Assembly: GCA_037419475.1 (NCBI GenBank)
Contig: JAXYYF010000107.1
Span: 1 to 6,570 of the forward strand
Direction of reading: 5' to 3'
Source: Hominicoprocola sp037419475
Lineage (GTDB): Bacteria > Bacillota > Clostridia > Oscillospirales > Oscillospiraceae
Length of the DNA: 6,570 nucleotides
The number at the start of each line of letters is the position of its first letter. Positions within the stretch are counted from its first letter, which is position 1. Made by a program: the position numbers and the translations under genes. This document shows, piece by piece, positions 1 to 5,616 of the stretch. The notes below the pieces were generated by a model. That model saw only the letters and a list, made by a program, of their open reading frames with translations, was not told the origin of the DNA and did no database searches.

Positions 1-666
1 GTAATAGCGGTAACCGTTCTTATCGTTTTCAATGCGGCCGATGTTCAGCAGCACCGGCGTGGGGTGGAAGAGCGCGCCGATGTTGGAAAGGCTCGTCTCC
101 ATGCAGTTTTTCGCTGCGGTGAACTGCGGATAATAGGGGTTGAGCAGCTCGAGCACCTGCGAGGTGCGGTTTGCGGGGAAAGCGCCGAGGGCGACCTCCT
201 TCTTCACGCCGAAAATCTCGACGGAAGCAGGGCCGGTCTTGCGGCAGGAGTAGATGAGGGTCTGCGTCTCGGCGATGGTGATATCGGCGTGGCAGCCCTT
301 GGAGCGGATCGTGTTCAGAAAGTCCAGCGCACCGCCGGTGCGGCCGGGATTGAGCACCACGACCTGACCGTCCGTCAGGGCGCTGTAGCAGCGTTCGGCG
401 ATCATGCGGTGCGTGAAGGACGGGGTGACGACCATGATGAGGTGCACGCCGGAGATGGCTTCCGCCACATCGCCGGTCACCTTATTGAGACGCTGGTGGG
501 TGGTCTGGCCGTCAAGCGTCAGATCGATGCCGTCAGCGGCAATGATGCCCTCAAGGTACTGCGGGAACAGGTCACACAGATTGACCTCGACGCCGAGGCT
601 GGCAAGATATGCGGCGATGGCCGTACCGCCGTTGCCGGCGCCAATGACAGCAACTCTTTTTTCCAT
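1..666 (-). CDS. Opine (octopine/nopaline-type) dehydrogenase family protein, partial (C-terminus beyond window)
   Basis: Seen: reading leftwards, 222 codons are open from ATG at 666-664 to the window edge. A Shine-Dalgarno GGAGGC lies at 681-676, nine bases upstream of the ATG. The protein starts MEKRVAVIGAGNGGTAIAAY, a Rossmann dinucleotide-binding motif (GAGNGG, residues 9-14) with an acidic residue at Asp32 after the second strand, which favours NAD over NADP. A VVTPSFTH segment (79-86) follows, then LNPGRTGGALDF (105-116), and the FHPTPVLLNIGR segment (200-211), where the octopine/nopaline dehydrogenase C-terminal domain begins. Family knowledge: these enzymes reductively condense an amino acid with a 2-oxoacid (or the reverse) in the cytosol, and the His of this 'HP' motif (His201 here) is the conserved catalytic residue. 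Members are about 360 residues, so roughly 140 lie outside. It sits 85 bp downstream of gltS on the same strand, which suggests co-transcription and an amino-acid substrate. The specific substrate cannot be read from the sequence. Confidence 0.88.
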   Translation of the reverse strand, partial: MEKRVAVIGAGNGGTAIAAYLASLGVEVNLCDLFPQYLEGIIAADGIDLTLDGQTTHQRLNKVTGDVAEAISGVHLIMVVTPSFTHRMIAERCYSALTDGQVVVLNPGRTGGALDFLNTIRSKGCHADITIAETQTLIYSCRKTGPASVEIFGVKKEVALGAFPANRTSQVLELLNPYYPQFTAAKNCMETSLSNIGALFHPTPVLLNIGRIENDKNGYRYY

Positions 667-675
667 TTTGTTTTT

Positions 676-681
676 GCCTCC
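676..681 (-). promoter_or_regulatory. Ribosome binding site of the opine dehydrogenase gene
   Basis: GGAGGC on the minus strand, nine bases before ATG 666-664. It fixes the start codon of a gene whose other end lies outside the window. Confidence 0.8.
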
Positions 682-696
682 GAAATGTTAGCCTGG

Positions 697-726
697 GCCG
701 GGTGCTGCGTGAATGCAGCACCCGGC
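697..726. terminator. Strong 12-bp hairpin between gltS and the opine dehydrogenase gene; U-tract only on the plus strand
   Basis: Perfect 12-bp inverted repeat, GCCGGGTGCTGC (697-708) and GCAGCACCCGGC (715-726), with a 6-nt loop. On the plus strand it is followed by AATTTTT (727-733), so it resembles an intrinsic terminator for rightward transcription. Both flanking genes run leftwards. On their strand the hairpin is preceded by an A-tract and followed by CCAGGCTAAC, with no U-run. It is therefore more likely an mRNA-stabilising or partially attenuating intercistronic hairpin in the gltS transcript, or a stop for antisense RNA entering from the left. The structure is certain; the role is inferred. 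Confidence 0.6.
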
Positions 727-751
727 AATTTTTGTTGTGTCAACGAGATGA

Positions 752-2137
752 TTATCTCTGCTGCATCTTGAAGTTCTTGTTCCAGAAGAACAGACGCAGC
801 ACGAGAAGGATCGCAAGGGAGATCGCGCAGGCGACAAGGCCGAACTTCATAGCGCCCATGCTGGTGATGAGGAAGGGCCACATAGAGGTGACCAGACCGC
901 CGCCGATGAACGGGCTCATGAACGGGCCGTCGAGAGCGTAGATCGTACCGGCATCGGTCTCCATCTTCGGGTCAGCGCAGCGGAGCAGCATGTAGCCGAC
1001 AGCCGCGACACCGCAGAACGCGCCGTAGCGGATGATGGCCTGCTCGAACCAGCAGTCGTTGAAGATGCGGGGGCTGAGCCACAGGGTCCAGAGGACCATC
1101 AGAGCGATGATGACGATGGAGCCGATGAGCAGCGGCTTCCAGTAGGCCAGAACGACGGGGATGGAAATGGAAGCCATCGCGCAGGTGACGAGAATCTCAA
1201 GCGCCATGCCCTGAATGCGCTGGAAGGTCTTACGGTCAAACAGATCGCGCAGAAGGGGGACTCTCTGGGCGATCGCATTGATGACCCAGCCGCCGATCAT
1301 GGCGAAGGGGAAGAGGGGAAGTCCGCTGTAGCCGAAGATCTGACCGAAGCCCCAGACGATGAGACGGCCAATCAGAATGGCGATACCGATGATGCCCAAG
1401 TGGAAAGCGAAGGGCTCAACAACGTCCTGGCTGACGGTCATATAAGCGGAAGCCTCGTGCTCGGCATCCTTCTCACCGTAGACTTCCTTGGCAGCGTTGC
1501 CGGAAGCGGGTTCGGTGAGGACCTTGGTCCACTTTTTACGAACAGCGACGTTGATGATGGCCATGCCGCCGAAGATACCAACCAGAAGGCCGATGGTTGC
1601 GGTGGTCTTGCCGAGGTCGGCACCGTCCGCCCAGTTGAAGCTATCGGTGAAGACGCTGGCCATGCCGCCGGCAGTGCCGTGGCCGCCGGCGAAGCCGATC
1701 TCAAAGAGGGAGCCGAACAGCTCGTTTACGCCCCAGGCCGGGGTGAACAGGATCGCGCACAGCAGGCAGCCGACACCAACCTGCATGAACGAGCAGGACC
1801 ACAGCCAGCCGAGGCCGGACACGGTATCGTGCATCATGCTCGAGGCGTTTTCCGACTTCTTCACACCCAGCATCATGCATGCGAAAACGATCGTGATCAT
1901 GTGGGACGGGAGCGCGCCGATACTCGACATCATGTCCGCCGGGATCACACCGAGGACGTGAGGACCAAGGATCATACCGAGGATACCGGCAAGCAGGGAC
2001 GCGGGGATGAAGGCCTTGCGGAGAAAAGAGACCTTAAGACGGATGATAGTGCAGATGACCAGCAGAACGCCGATGATGGCAACATAGTAAAGAAGGTTAC
2101 CGAGGGTTCCGCCCGCAATTTTTTCGACAGGGATCAT
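752..2137 (-). CDS. gltS: Sodium/glutamate symporter (GltS, ESS family)
   Basis: 461-residue integral membrane protein importing glutamate with Na+. Start ATG 2137-2135 has an AGGAG Shine-Dalgarno at 2150-2146; stop TAA at 754-752. Seen: about a dozen hydrophobic stretches, with approximate positions 13-30, 42-62, 75-92, 116-133, 178-198, 244-266, 310-332, 336-354, 366-386 and 433-452. A glycine-rich re-entrant-type motif, FAGGHGTAGG (149-158), is the hallmark of this family. A hydrophilic loop at about 205-240 separates the two halves, and a second glycine-rich FIGGGL stretch (410-415) lies in the C-terminal half. Length is slightly above the roughly 400 residues of E. coli GltS. No U-rich terminator separates it from the downstream opine dehydrogenase gene, so the two probably form an operon. 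It is transcribed from the near-consensus promoter at 2353-2381, through a roughly 200-nt structured leader. Family assignment is firm; preference for glutamate over a related substrate is inferred. Confidence 0.93.
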   Translation of the reverse strand: MIPVEKIAGGTLGNLLYYVAIIGVLLVICTIIRLKVSFLRKAFIPASLLAGILGMILGPHVLGVIPADMMSSIGALPSHMITIVFACMMLGVKKSENASSMMHDTVSGLGWLWSCSFMQVGVGCLLCAILFTPAWGVNELFGSLFEIGFAGGHGTAGGMASVFTDSFNWADGADLGKTTATIGLLVGIFGGMAIINVAVRKKWTKVLTEPASGNAAKEVYGEKDAEHEASAYMTVSQDVVEPFAFHLGIIGIAILIGRLIVWGFGQIFGYSGLPLFPFAMIGGWVINAIAQRVPLLRDLFDRKTFQRIQGMALEILVTCAMASISIPVVLAYWKPLLIGSIVIIALMVLWTLWLSPRIFNDCWFEQAIIRYGAFCGVAAVGYMLLRCADPKMETDAGTIYALDGPFMSPFIGGGLVTSMWPFLITSMGAMKFGLVACAISLAILLVLRLFFWNKNFKMQQR

Positions 2138-2167
2138 GGAATTTTCTCCTCTCTATTATTTTCTTTG

Positions 2168-2300
2168 CTTATCAAATAACATAAGGGATACAGTGAAGCG
2201 GCGGATCGTTTCCGATCTGCCGGAGACCTTACAGAGTGGCCAATTCTGCAAGGTCCGGAGCACATTCGAAGGGGCTCCGCCGGTTTCCGATAACCTTATG
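2168..2300 (-). ncRNA. Candidate structured cis-regulatory RNA in the gltS 5' leader
   Basis: Seen on the minus strand. A closing helix pairs CATAAGG (2300-2294) with CCTTATG (2186-2180). Inside it are three hairpins: A, GGAGC/GCTCC on 2278-2274 and 2261-2257; B, a 12-bp stem GGACCTTGCAGA/TCTGTAAGGTCT on 2256-2245 and 2235-2224 with two G-U pairs; and C, CGGC-A-GATCG/CGATC-C-GCCG on 2222-2199 capped by a GAAA tetraloop. The two G-U pairs in B become A-C mismatches on the plus strand, and the GNRA loop exists only on the minus strand, so the leftward transcript is the structured one. Helix CGGCGGA/TCCGCCG (2282-2276 with 2205-2199) is mutually exclusive with A and C. The 3' strand of the closing helix can instead pair downstream (2185-2181 with 2172-2168). 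Rival helices of this kind are typical of riboswitches. I do not recognise a known class (not T-box, TPP, FMN, cobalamin, glycine or c-di-GMP-I by eye). Confidence 0.5.
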
Positions 2301-2331
2301 AGATTTGTGATTTTGTTCTCCCACACAAAAG

Positions 2332-2349
2332 AGAAAAAATCTTTTTTCT
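2332..2349. promoter_or_regulatory. A/T-rich palindrome over the gltS transcription start: candidate operator 1
   Basis: AGAAAAAATCTTTTTTCT is an inverted repeat with 8-bp arms around TC. It covers the predicted gltS start point (about 2346), where a bound repressor would block transcription. It resembles palindrome 2385-2399 in sequence. The likely ligand is the product of the adjacent rpiR gene (inference). A/T-rich tracts can form such repeats by chance. Confidence 0.45.
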
Positions 2350-2352
2350 TGC

Positions 2353-2381
2353 ATTATAGTAAAGAATATTTTATTTTTCAA
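2353..2381 (-). promoter_or_regulatory. gltS promoter (sigma-A type)
   Basis: On the minus strand, -35 TTGAAA (2381-2376), an exact 17-nt spacer, then -10 TATAAT (2358-2353). The predicted start is near 2346, giving a leader of about 210 nt before the gltS ATG. This is the best-matching promoter in the window. Confidence 0.85.
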
Positions 2382-2384
2382 GAG

Positions 2385-2399
2385 AGAAAAAATTTTTCT
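2385..2399. promoter_or_regulatory. A/T-rich palindrome upstream of the gltS -35: candidate operator 2
   Basis: AGAAAAAATTTTTCT is a perfect inverted repeat with 7-bp arms around one A. It lies just upstream of the gltS -35 and just upstream of the rpiR promoter region, so one bound protein could affect both genes. Its centre is about 52 bp from that of palindrome 2332-2349, close to five helical turns. It could alternatively act as an UP element. Confidence 0.4.
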
Positions 2400-2410
2400 A
2401 CGTTTTGCTA

Positions 2411-2438
2411 TTCCATTTTGCCCGTATTTTGATATAAT
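2411..2438 (+). promoter_or_regulatory. rpiR promoter (extended -10)
   Basis: TGATATAAT at 2430-2438 is a perfect extended -10 (TGnTATAAT). The -35 is poor (TTCCAT, 2411-2416, 16-nt spacer), as is common for extended -10 promoters. The expected start is near 2445, about 60 nt before the rpiR ATG. Confidence 0.75.
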
Positions 2439-2449
2439 GCATAAAAAGA

Positions 2450-2490
2450 GCGTGTCTGCGCCTCAAATTATTTGTAGGGAGCGGACGCGT
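2450..2490 (+). promoter_or_regulatory. Hairpin at the 5' end of the rpiR leader
   Basis: GCGTGTCTGC (2450-2459) pairs with GCGGACGCGT (2481-2490) in ten consecutive pairs, three of them G-U, around a 21-nt loop. The G-U pairs would be mismatches on the other strand, so the fold belongs to the rightward mRNA. It begins within a few nucleotides of the predicted transcript start and ends four bases before the Shine-Dalgarno (2494-2499). It may stabilise the mRNA or tune translation. Confidence 0.4.
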
Positions 2491-2506
2491 GAGAGGAGGA
2501 AGAACT

Positions 2507-3370
2507 ATGGCTGACGTAGTGGAGCTGCTCGACCACATCCGGAGAGAGCAGGACAATTTCCCTGCGGCGCAGAAGAAGGTGGCTGCCTTTGTGGTGGAAA
2601 ACTATCAGCAGATCGCGTTTCTGCCGATCTCCGCACTGTCGCAGCGGGTCGGCGTGAGCGACAATACGGTCATCAAATTCTGCAATCATCTTGGATATGA
2701 GAAATTCACGGAATTCAAAAAGGAATTCACGAGCTACGCGCACTCCGAGCTTTTGATCTACAACAAGATCGGCGGCGAGACGGCCCCCGTCTCCGAGGGA
2801 GACAGCGTCTGGAGTATGATCCAGAACGACGCGATCGCCTCGCTGCAGGAGACGCTGAGCGACCCGCAGAATCACAGCAGCCTGACAGAGCTCCTTGCGC
2901 GGATGGAAAAGGCGAAGCACATTTATGTGACCGGCGGCCGCCTCTCCGGCATCGCCGCGGCGATGCTCGCCAACAAGCTGCGGTATCTGAATTTGCAGGT
3001 CCACGATCTCAGCTGCGGCACCGTCGGTGATTACATCGACCAGACCGCGCTGGTGCAGCCGGAGGATCTGGTCATCGCCATCAGCTTCCCGCGCTACACC
3101 AAGCGTGTCGTCACCGCGCTGGAGGATATGCACCGCCGCGGCGTGCCCATCGCGCTCATCACCGACAAGGGCTTATCGCCGGTCCACCCGTTTGCCGACA
3201 TCGTCTTCCACTGCGCGACGGATTCCAGCGCGTTCCTGCCGTGCTACACGGGCTGCCTTGCGCTGATCGACGTGATCTGTCAGGCCGTGTGCATGGAGCA
3301 CCGCTCGGAGATCACGGAGTACGTCCGCGATCTGGAAAAGCGCCTGCTGGCGCAGGGCGTGTGGATGTGA
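2507..3370 (+). CDS. RpiR-family transcriptional regulator (HTH + SIS domain)
   Basis: 287-residue cytosolic DNA-binding regulator, normal length for the family. ATG 2507 is preferred over the in-frame GTG at 2489 because AGGAGG (2494-2499) sits seven bases before ATG 2507, inside what would be the coding part of the longer form. Seen: an N-terminal HTH_6-type domain (1-77) with FPAAQKKVAAFVVENYQQIAFLPISALSQRVGVSDNTVIKFCNHLG character; the helix-turn-helix is at about 40-63. A SIS phosphosugar-binding domain spans about 127-265: the HIYVTGGRLSGIAA loop (138-151), VIAISFPRYTKRVV (189-202) and IALITDKGLSP (215-225). Family knowledge: SIS domains in these regulators bind sugar phosphates or related metabolites. 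It is divergent from gltS across a region carrying two matched palindromes, so it probably controls gltS and itself. Ligand unknown. It is followed by an overlapping start (TGATG) leading to the MATE gene. Confidence 0.92.
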   Translation: MADVVELLDHIRREQDNFPAAQKKVAAFVVENYQQIAFLPISALSQRVGVSDNTVIKFCNHLGYEKFTEFKKEFTSYAHSELLIYNKIGGETAPVSEGDSVWSMIQNDAIASLQETLSDPQNHSSLTELLARMEKAKHIYVTGGRLSGIAAAMLANKLRYLNLQVHDLSCGTVGDYIDQTALVQPEDLVIAISFPRYTKRVVTALEDMHRRGVPIALITDKGLSPVHPFADIVFHCATDSSAFLPCYTGCLALIDVICQAVCMEHRSEITEYVRDLEKRLLAQGVWM

Positions 3371-3417
3371 TGGCGGAAACGCGACGCCTCGCTGCGGGAG
3401 GGAGCGCCGCAAAGTGA
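3370..3417 (+). CDS. 15-codon mini-ORF bridging rpiR and the MATE gene (possible coupling peptide)
   Basis: ATG 3370-3372 overlaps the rpiR stop (TGATG). The frame reads MAETRRLAAGGSAAK and stops at TGA 3415-3417, which overlaps the GTG start of the MATE gene by two bases (GTGA). The exact overlap at both ends suggests translational coupling rather than a functional peptide. No separate Shine-Dalgarno beyond rpiR coding sequence is needed for re-initiation. The Shine-Dalgarno of the MATE gene lies inside this mini-ORF. It could be coincidental. Confidence 0.35.
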   Translation: MAETRRLAAGGSAAK

Positions 3418-4754
3418 AAAAACAGGTCGATTTTACCGAGGGGAACATCGTCTGGGCCATCGTGCGCTTTTCGATCCCGCTCATTTTGGGCGAGCTGCTG
3501 CAAAACCTTTACAACAGCGTGGACGCCTTGGTCGCCGGGAATCTGGTGGACCAGAATGCCCTCGCCGCCGTGACGGTGTGCGGCGTGATCGCCAATCTGG
3601 TCGTCAATTTCTTTAACGCCATGTCGATCGGCTCGAACGTCGTCGTGGCGAAGGTGAACGGCAGCGGGGAGAGGGAACGGCTCTGCCACACGATCCGCAT
3701 CACATTTTCGTTCGGCGTGGTGCTCGGCGTGCTGCTGTCGCTGTTCGGCATCCTGCTCTCGCCGCAGCTTTTGCACCTTGCTGGCGCGCAGGAGAGCTAC
3801 TTAAGGGACGCGCTGATCTATCTGCGCATCTATCTTGCCACCGTTATCTATAACAACGCCGCGGGCATCCTGCGCGCACTTGGGCGGGCGGATATCCCGT
3901 TCCGCATTCTGGTCGTGTCCTGCGGAATGAATATCGCGCTGGACCTGCTGTTTGTCAGCGTGTTTGATATGGGGATCGCGGGCGTCGGCGTCGCCACGGT
4001 GCTCTCGCAGGCCGTGTCGGTGGCGATGGCCTACCGCACGATCAGCCGCGAGATCCAGAGTCGCTGTCTCGACCTGCGCGAGATGTACCGGGAGGGCGGC
4101 CGCGTGATCGGCGAGGTTCTGCGCATCGGCATGGCCGCGGGCGTGCAGAGCGCGCTGATCAGTTTTTCGAACATTTTTGTCGTGCGCTACATGAACTGGT
4201 TCAGCGCGGATGCGGTCGCCGGGATCGGCATCGCGCAGCGGCTCGACCGCTTCGTGATCCTGCCCGCCAAGTCGTTCGGCATCACGATGACCACGTTTTT
4301 GGGACAAAATCTGGGCGCGGGAAAGTACCGGCGCATCGAGACGGGGGAAAAGCACTGCGCCGCGGTCGCCGTCGGTGTGACGCTGGGGCTGAGCGCGATC
4401 ATTTACGCGTTCACCGAGCAGTGCGTGGCGCTCTTCAGTCCGGACGCCGGGGTCATTGCCTCGGGCGTTGCGATGATGCGCATTCTGGCGCCGACGTTCT
4501 GGATCATGGCACTGCGCGAGGTGCTGCTCGGCATCCTGCGCGGCTGCGGACACAACTTGTGGCCGACGGTGCTGAGTCTTGTCGGCATGGTCGGTGTGCG
4601 GCAGGTGTTTCTGGCGGTCACGATGCATATCGACCGGGCGGTGGAGAACATTTACTACTGCTATCCGGTCGCGTGGGCGGCGACGCTGCTGCTTGTCGCC
4701 ATCTACTACTTCGCCGTGCGGAAAACGCTGCTGCCGCTTGGAAAAGAACGCTGA
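3414..4754 (+). CDS. MATE-family multidrug/cation efflux transporter
   Basis: 446-residue membrane protein, the usual MATE length, expected to export organic compounds using a Na+ or H+ gradient. The start is GTG 3414, with GGGAGG at 3396-3402 and a second GGAG at 3401-3404 (nine bases before the GTG). Stop TGA 4752-4754. Seen: two homologous halves. The first has RFSIPLILGELLQNLYNSVDALVAGNLV (18-45), the classic MATE first helix region, and YNNAAGILRALGRADIPFR (146-164). The second has FGITMTTFLGQNLGAGKYRR (288-307), the typical MATE GQNLGAG turn, and LREVLLGILRGCGH (367-380), the second-half counterpart of the ILRALG motif. About twelve hydrophobic helices, ending in a short basic tail (PLGKER). 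It follows rpiR by 43 bp and is probably in the same transcript, so it may be controlled with it. Substrate unknown; an adjacent MATE does not prove a link to opine metabolism. Confidence 0.92.
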   Translation: MKKQVDFTEGNIVWAIVRFSIPLILGELLQNLYNSVDALVAGNLVDQNALAAVTVCGVIANLVVNFFNAMSIGSNVVVAKVNGSGERERLCHTIRITFSFGVVLGVLLSLFGILLSPQLLHLAGAQESYLRDALIYLRIYLATVIYNNAAGILRALGRADIPFRILVVSCGMNIALDLLFVSVFDMGIAGVGVATVLSQAVSVAMAYRTISREIQSRCLDLREMYREGGRVIGEVLRIGMAAGVQSALISFSNIFVVRYMNWFSADAVAGIGIAQRLDRFVILPAKSFGITMTTFLGQNLGAGKYRRIETGEKHCAAVAVGVTLGLSAIIYAFTEQCVALFSPDAGVIASGVAMMRILAPTFWIMALREVLLGILRGCGHNLWPTVLSLVGMVGVRQVFLAVTMHIDRAVENIYYCYPVAWAATLLLVAIYYFAVRKTLLPLGKER

Positions 4755-4772
4755 AAAGGCGGGAAAACGAAA

Positions 4773-4813
4773 AAAAGGGCCCCCGCAGTCTACAAGACTG
4801 CGGGGGCCCTTTT
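4773..4813 (+). terminator. Intrinsic terminator after the MATE gene (probably bidirectional)
   Basis: GGGCCCCCGCAGTC (4777-4790) pairs perfectly with GACTGCGGGGGCCC (4796-4809) around the loop TACAA. It is extended by AAAA/TTTT and lies 18 bp after the MATE stop. The plus strand has a short T4 tract. The seven A's at 4770-4776 give a better U7 tract for leftward transcripts, so it can work in both directions. Confidence 0.9.
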
Positions 4814-5006
4814 GCTTATATCAGAAAAGAATGCCACATTTTTGATCTGGAAAAATTTTTATAAATTTTCCGCCGACCCTTACCAGCCAGCATATTGTTT
4901 TTGCCCAAACGGGACGACATACTGGAAAAATAGAGAGGCGTACGCCTCTCCTGTTCCCCCCTGAACGGGGAACAGGATGACCTTGAAAACAAGGGGAAAA
5001 ATTAGG
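4814..5006 (+). other. Intergenic region before the surface-protein gene, weak promoter candidate
   Basis: 193 bp without a convincing gene. The left half is A/T-rich (AAAAATTTTTATAAATTTT around 4851-4869). The best promoter I can find is TTGTTT (4895-4900), 17 nt, CATACT (4918-4923); it is weak and would start transcription near 4930, just before the hairpin series 4933-4994. The Shine-Dalgarno for ATG 5007 is AAGGGG (4991-4996). Confidence 0.35.
4933..4994 (+). promoter_or_regulatory. Three tandem hairpins in the surface-protein leader
   Basis: Hairpin 1 is an 18-nt perfect palindrome, GAGAGGCGTACGCCTCTC (4933-4950). Hairpin 2 follows with no gap: CTGTTCCCC (4951-4959) with GGGGAACAG (4967-4975), loop 7 nt. 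Hairpin 3 is CCTTG-AAAA-CAAGG (4981-4994), and its 3' arm overlaps the AAGGGG Shine-Dalgarno (4991-4996) of the next gene. None has a U-tract, so these are not terminators. The arrangement suggests control of translation or mRNA stability; I do not recognise a known family. Confidence 0.55.
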
Positions 5007-5126
5007 ATGCACAGTCGAAAGATACGCGTATTCAGCCTGAGCATGGTCCTGGTGCTGCTGCTCACGCTGATCCCAGCGCAGGCGGCGGAGGAAACCGACA
5101 CCGGCACGGACGAGGGCGAGAAGACG

Positions 5127-5350
5127 TACACCGTCACGCTCAACGGCAACAGCGGTTCGCTGAAAGGCGAAGATCTGGTGACAGTTACCTATTCCGAGGA
5201 AAACCCACTCAACTTGTGGGATTATCCGTTTACGCAGAGCGGCTATCTCCTTGTCGGCTGGTCGACCGATGAGAGCGGCGGTGGATGGTTCGCAGACCGC
5301 ATGGCACCGTTAACAGTGATATAGGCGTTGAGGCACTCTACGCTGTCTGG
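5127..5350 (+). repeat. Flg_new-like repeat 1 (interrupted by the first frame break)
   Basis: YTVTLNGNSGS...GYLLVGWSTDESGGGWFADRM, continued in the -1 frame as TVNSDIGVEALYAVW. This is the familiar beta-grasp-like pattern: a V-x-x-N-G-N-x-G strand, GY-x-x-x-GW, a G-rich turn and LYA-x-W. The in-register continuation in the other frame is the main evidence for a frameshift. Confidence 0.65.
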
Positions 5351-5616
5351 CTCAAGCTGCCGGAGAGCGGAAACTATGCGATTTTTAGTACATATAACAG
5401 CGAAATTAAGAACGCTTACAGCAGTGTCGGAAACGTTTACTGCGTGGAACTGACCGATGATTTTACGATGCCGGTAGCGAGTGGAAAACGGAATACATGT
5501 ATTGTTATTGGCGTAGCAATGATGGCGATATTTACTATGAAGGGGAAAAGGTCAGCCCTGAAATAGGAGCTTTCTTTCAAGAAGTCGTTATGACAGCCGG
5601 TGAAGACACGCGCTCT

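Noticed and set aside
64..771. Long plus-strand frame opposite the opine dehydrogenase gene
   Set aside because: Low-complexity, His/Asp/Gly-rich antisense shadow of a clearly coding minus-strand frame that has a Rossmann motif and a ribosome binding site; no ribosome binding site of its own.
1400..2179. 259-codon plus-strand frame opposite gltS
   Set aside because: Composition is that of the complement of GltS codons (His/Asp/Glu/Gly-rich), with no domain and no ribosome binding site. GltS on the other strand is unambiguous.
2180..2300. T-box or cobalamin riboswitch as the identity of the gltS leader
   Set aside because: No AGGGUGGNACCGCG T-box sequence, no specifier-loop arrangement and no B12-box match; no terminator follows.
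2229..2354. 42-codon minus-strand ORF in the gltS leader (possible leader peptide)
   Set aside because: Its ATG lies inside the -10 box, upstream of the predicted transcript start, and no ribosome binding site precedes it. It would need a different promoter.
2136..2432. 98-codon plus-strand frame across the divergent control region
   Set aside because: It overlaps the gltS ribosome binding site, leader and promoter, lacks a Shine-Dalgarno, and its end is a Phe/Lys-rich reading of A/T tracts.
2489..2506. GTG 2489 as the rpiR start
   Set aside because: The extension MRGGRT merely translates the AGGAGG ribosome binding site; ATG 2507 has ideal spacing.
3801..4628. 275-codon minus-strand frame opposite the MATE gene
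   Set aside because: Arg/His/Asp/Ala-rich antisense shadow without motifs; the plus-strand MATE frame has clear family motifs throughout.
4849..4871. A/T-rich imperfect inverted repeat GGAAAA...TTTTCC
   Set aside because: Only the six outer bases pair and the centre does not. Such patterns are frequent in A/T-rich intergenic DNA; the nearby TTGATC/TATAAA pair has a 12-nt spacer, too short for a promoter.
5285..5566. Independent small gene in the middle frame of the surface-protein locus
   Set aside because: No ribosome binding site. Its useful homology (VNSDIGVEALYAVW) is the second half of a repeat begun in the previous frame, and its last 30 residues are out-of-frame coding.
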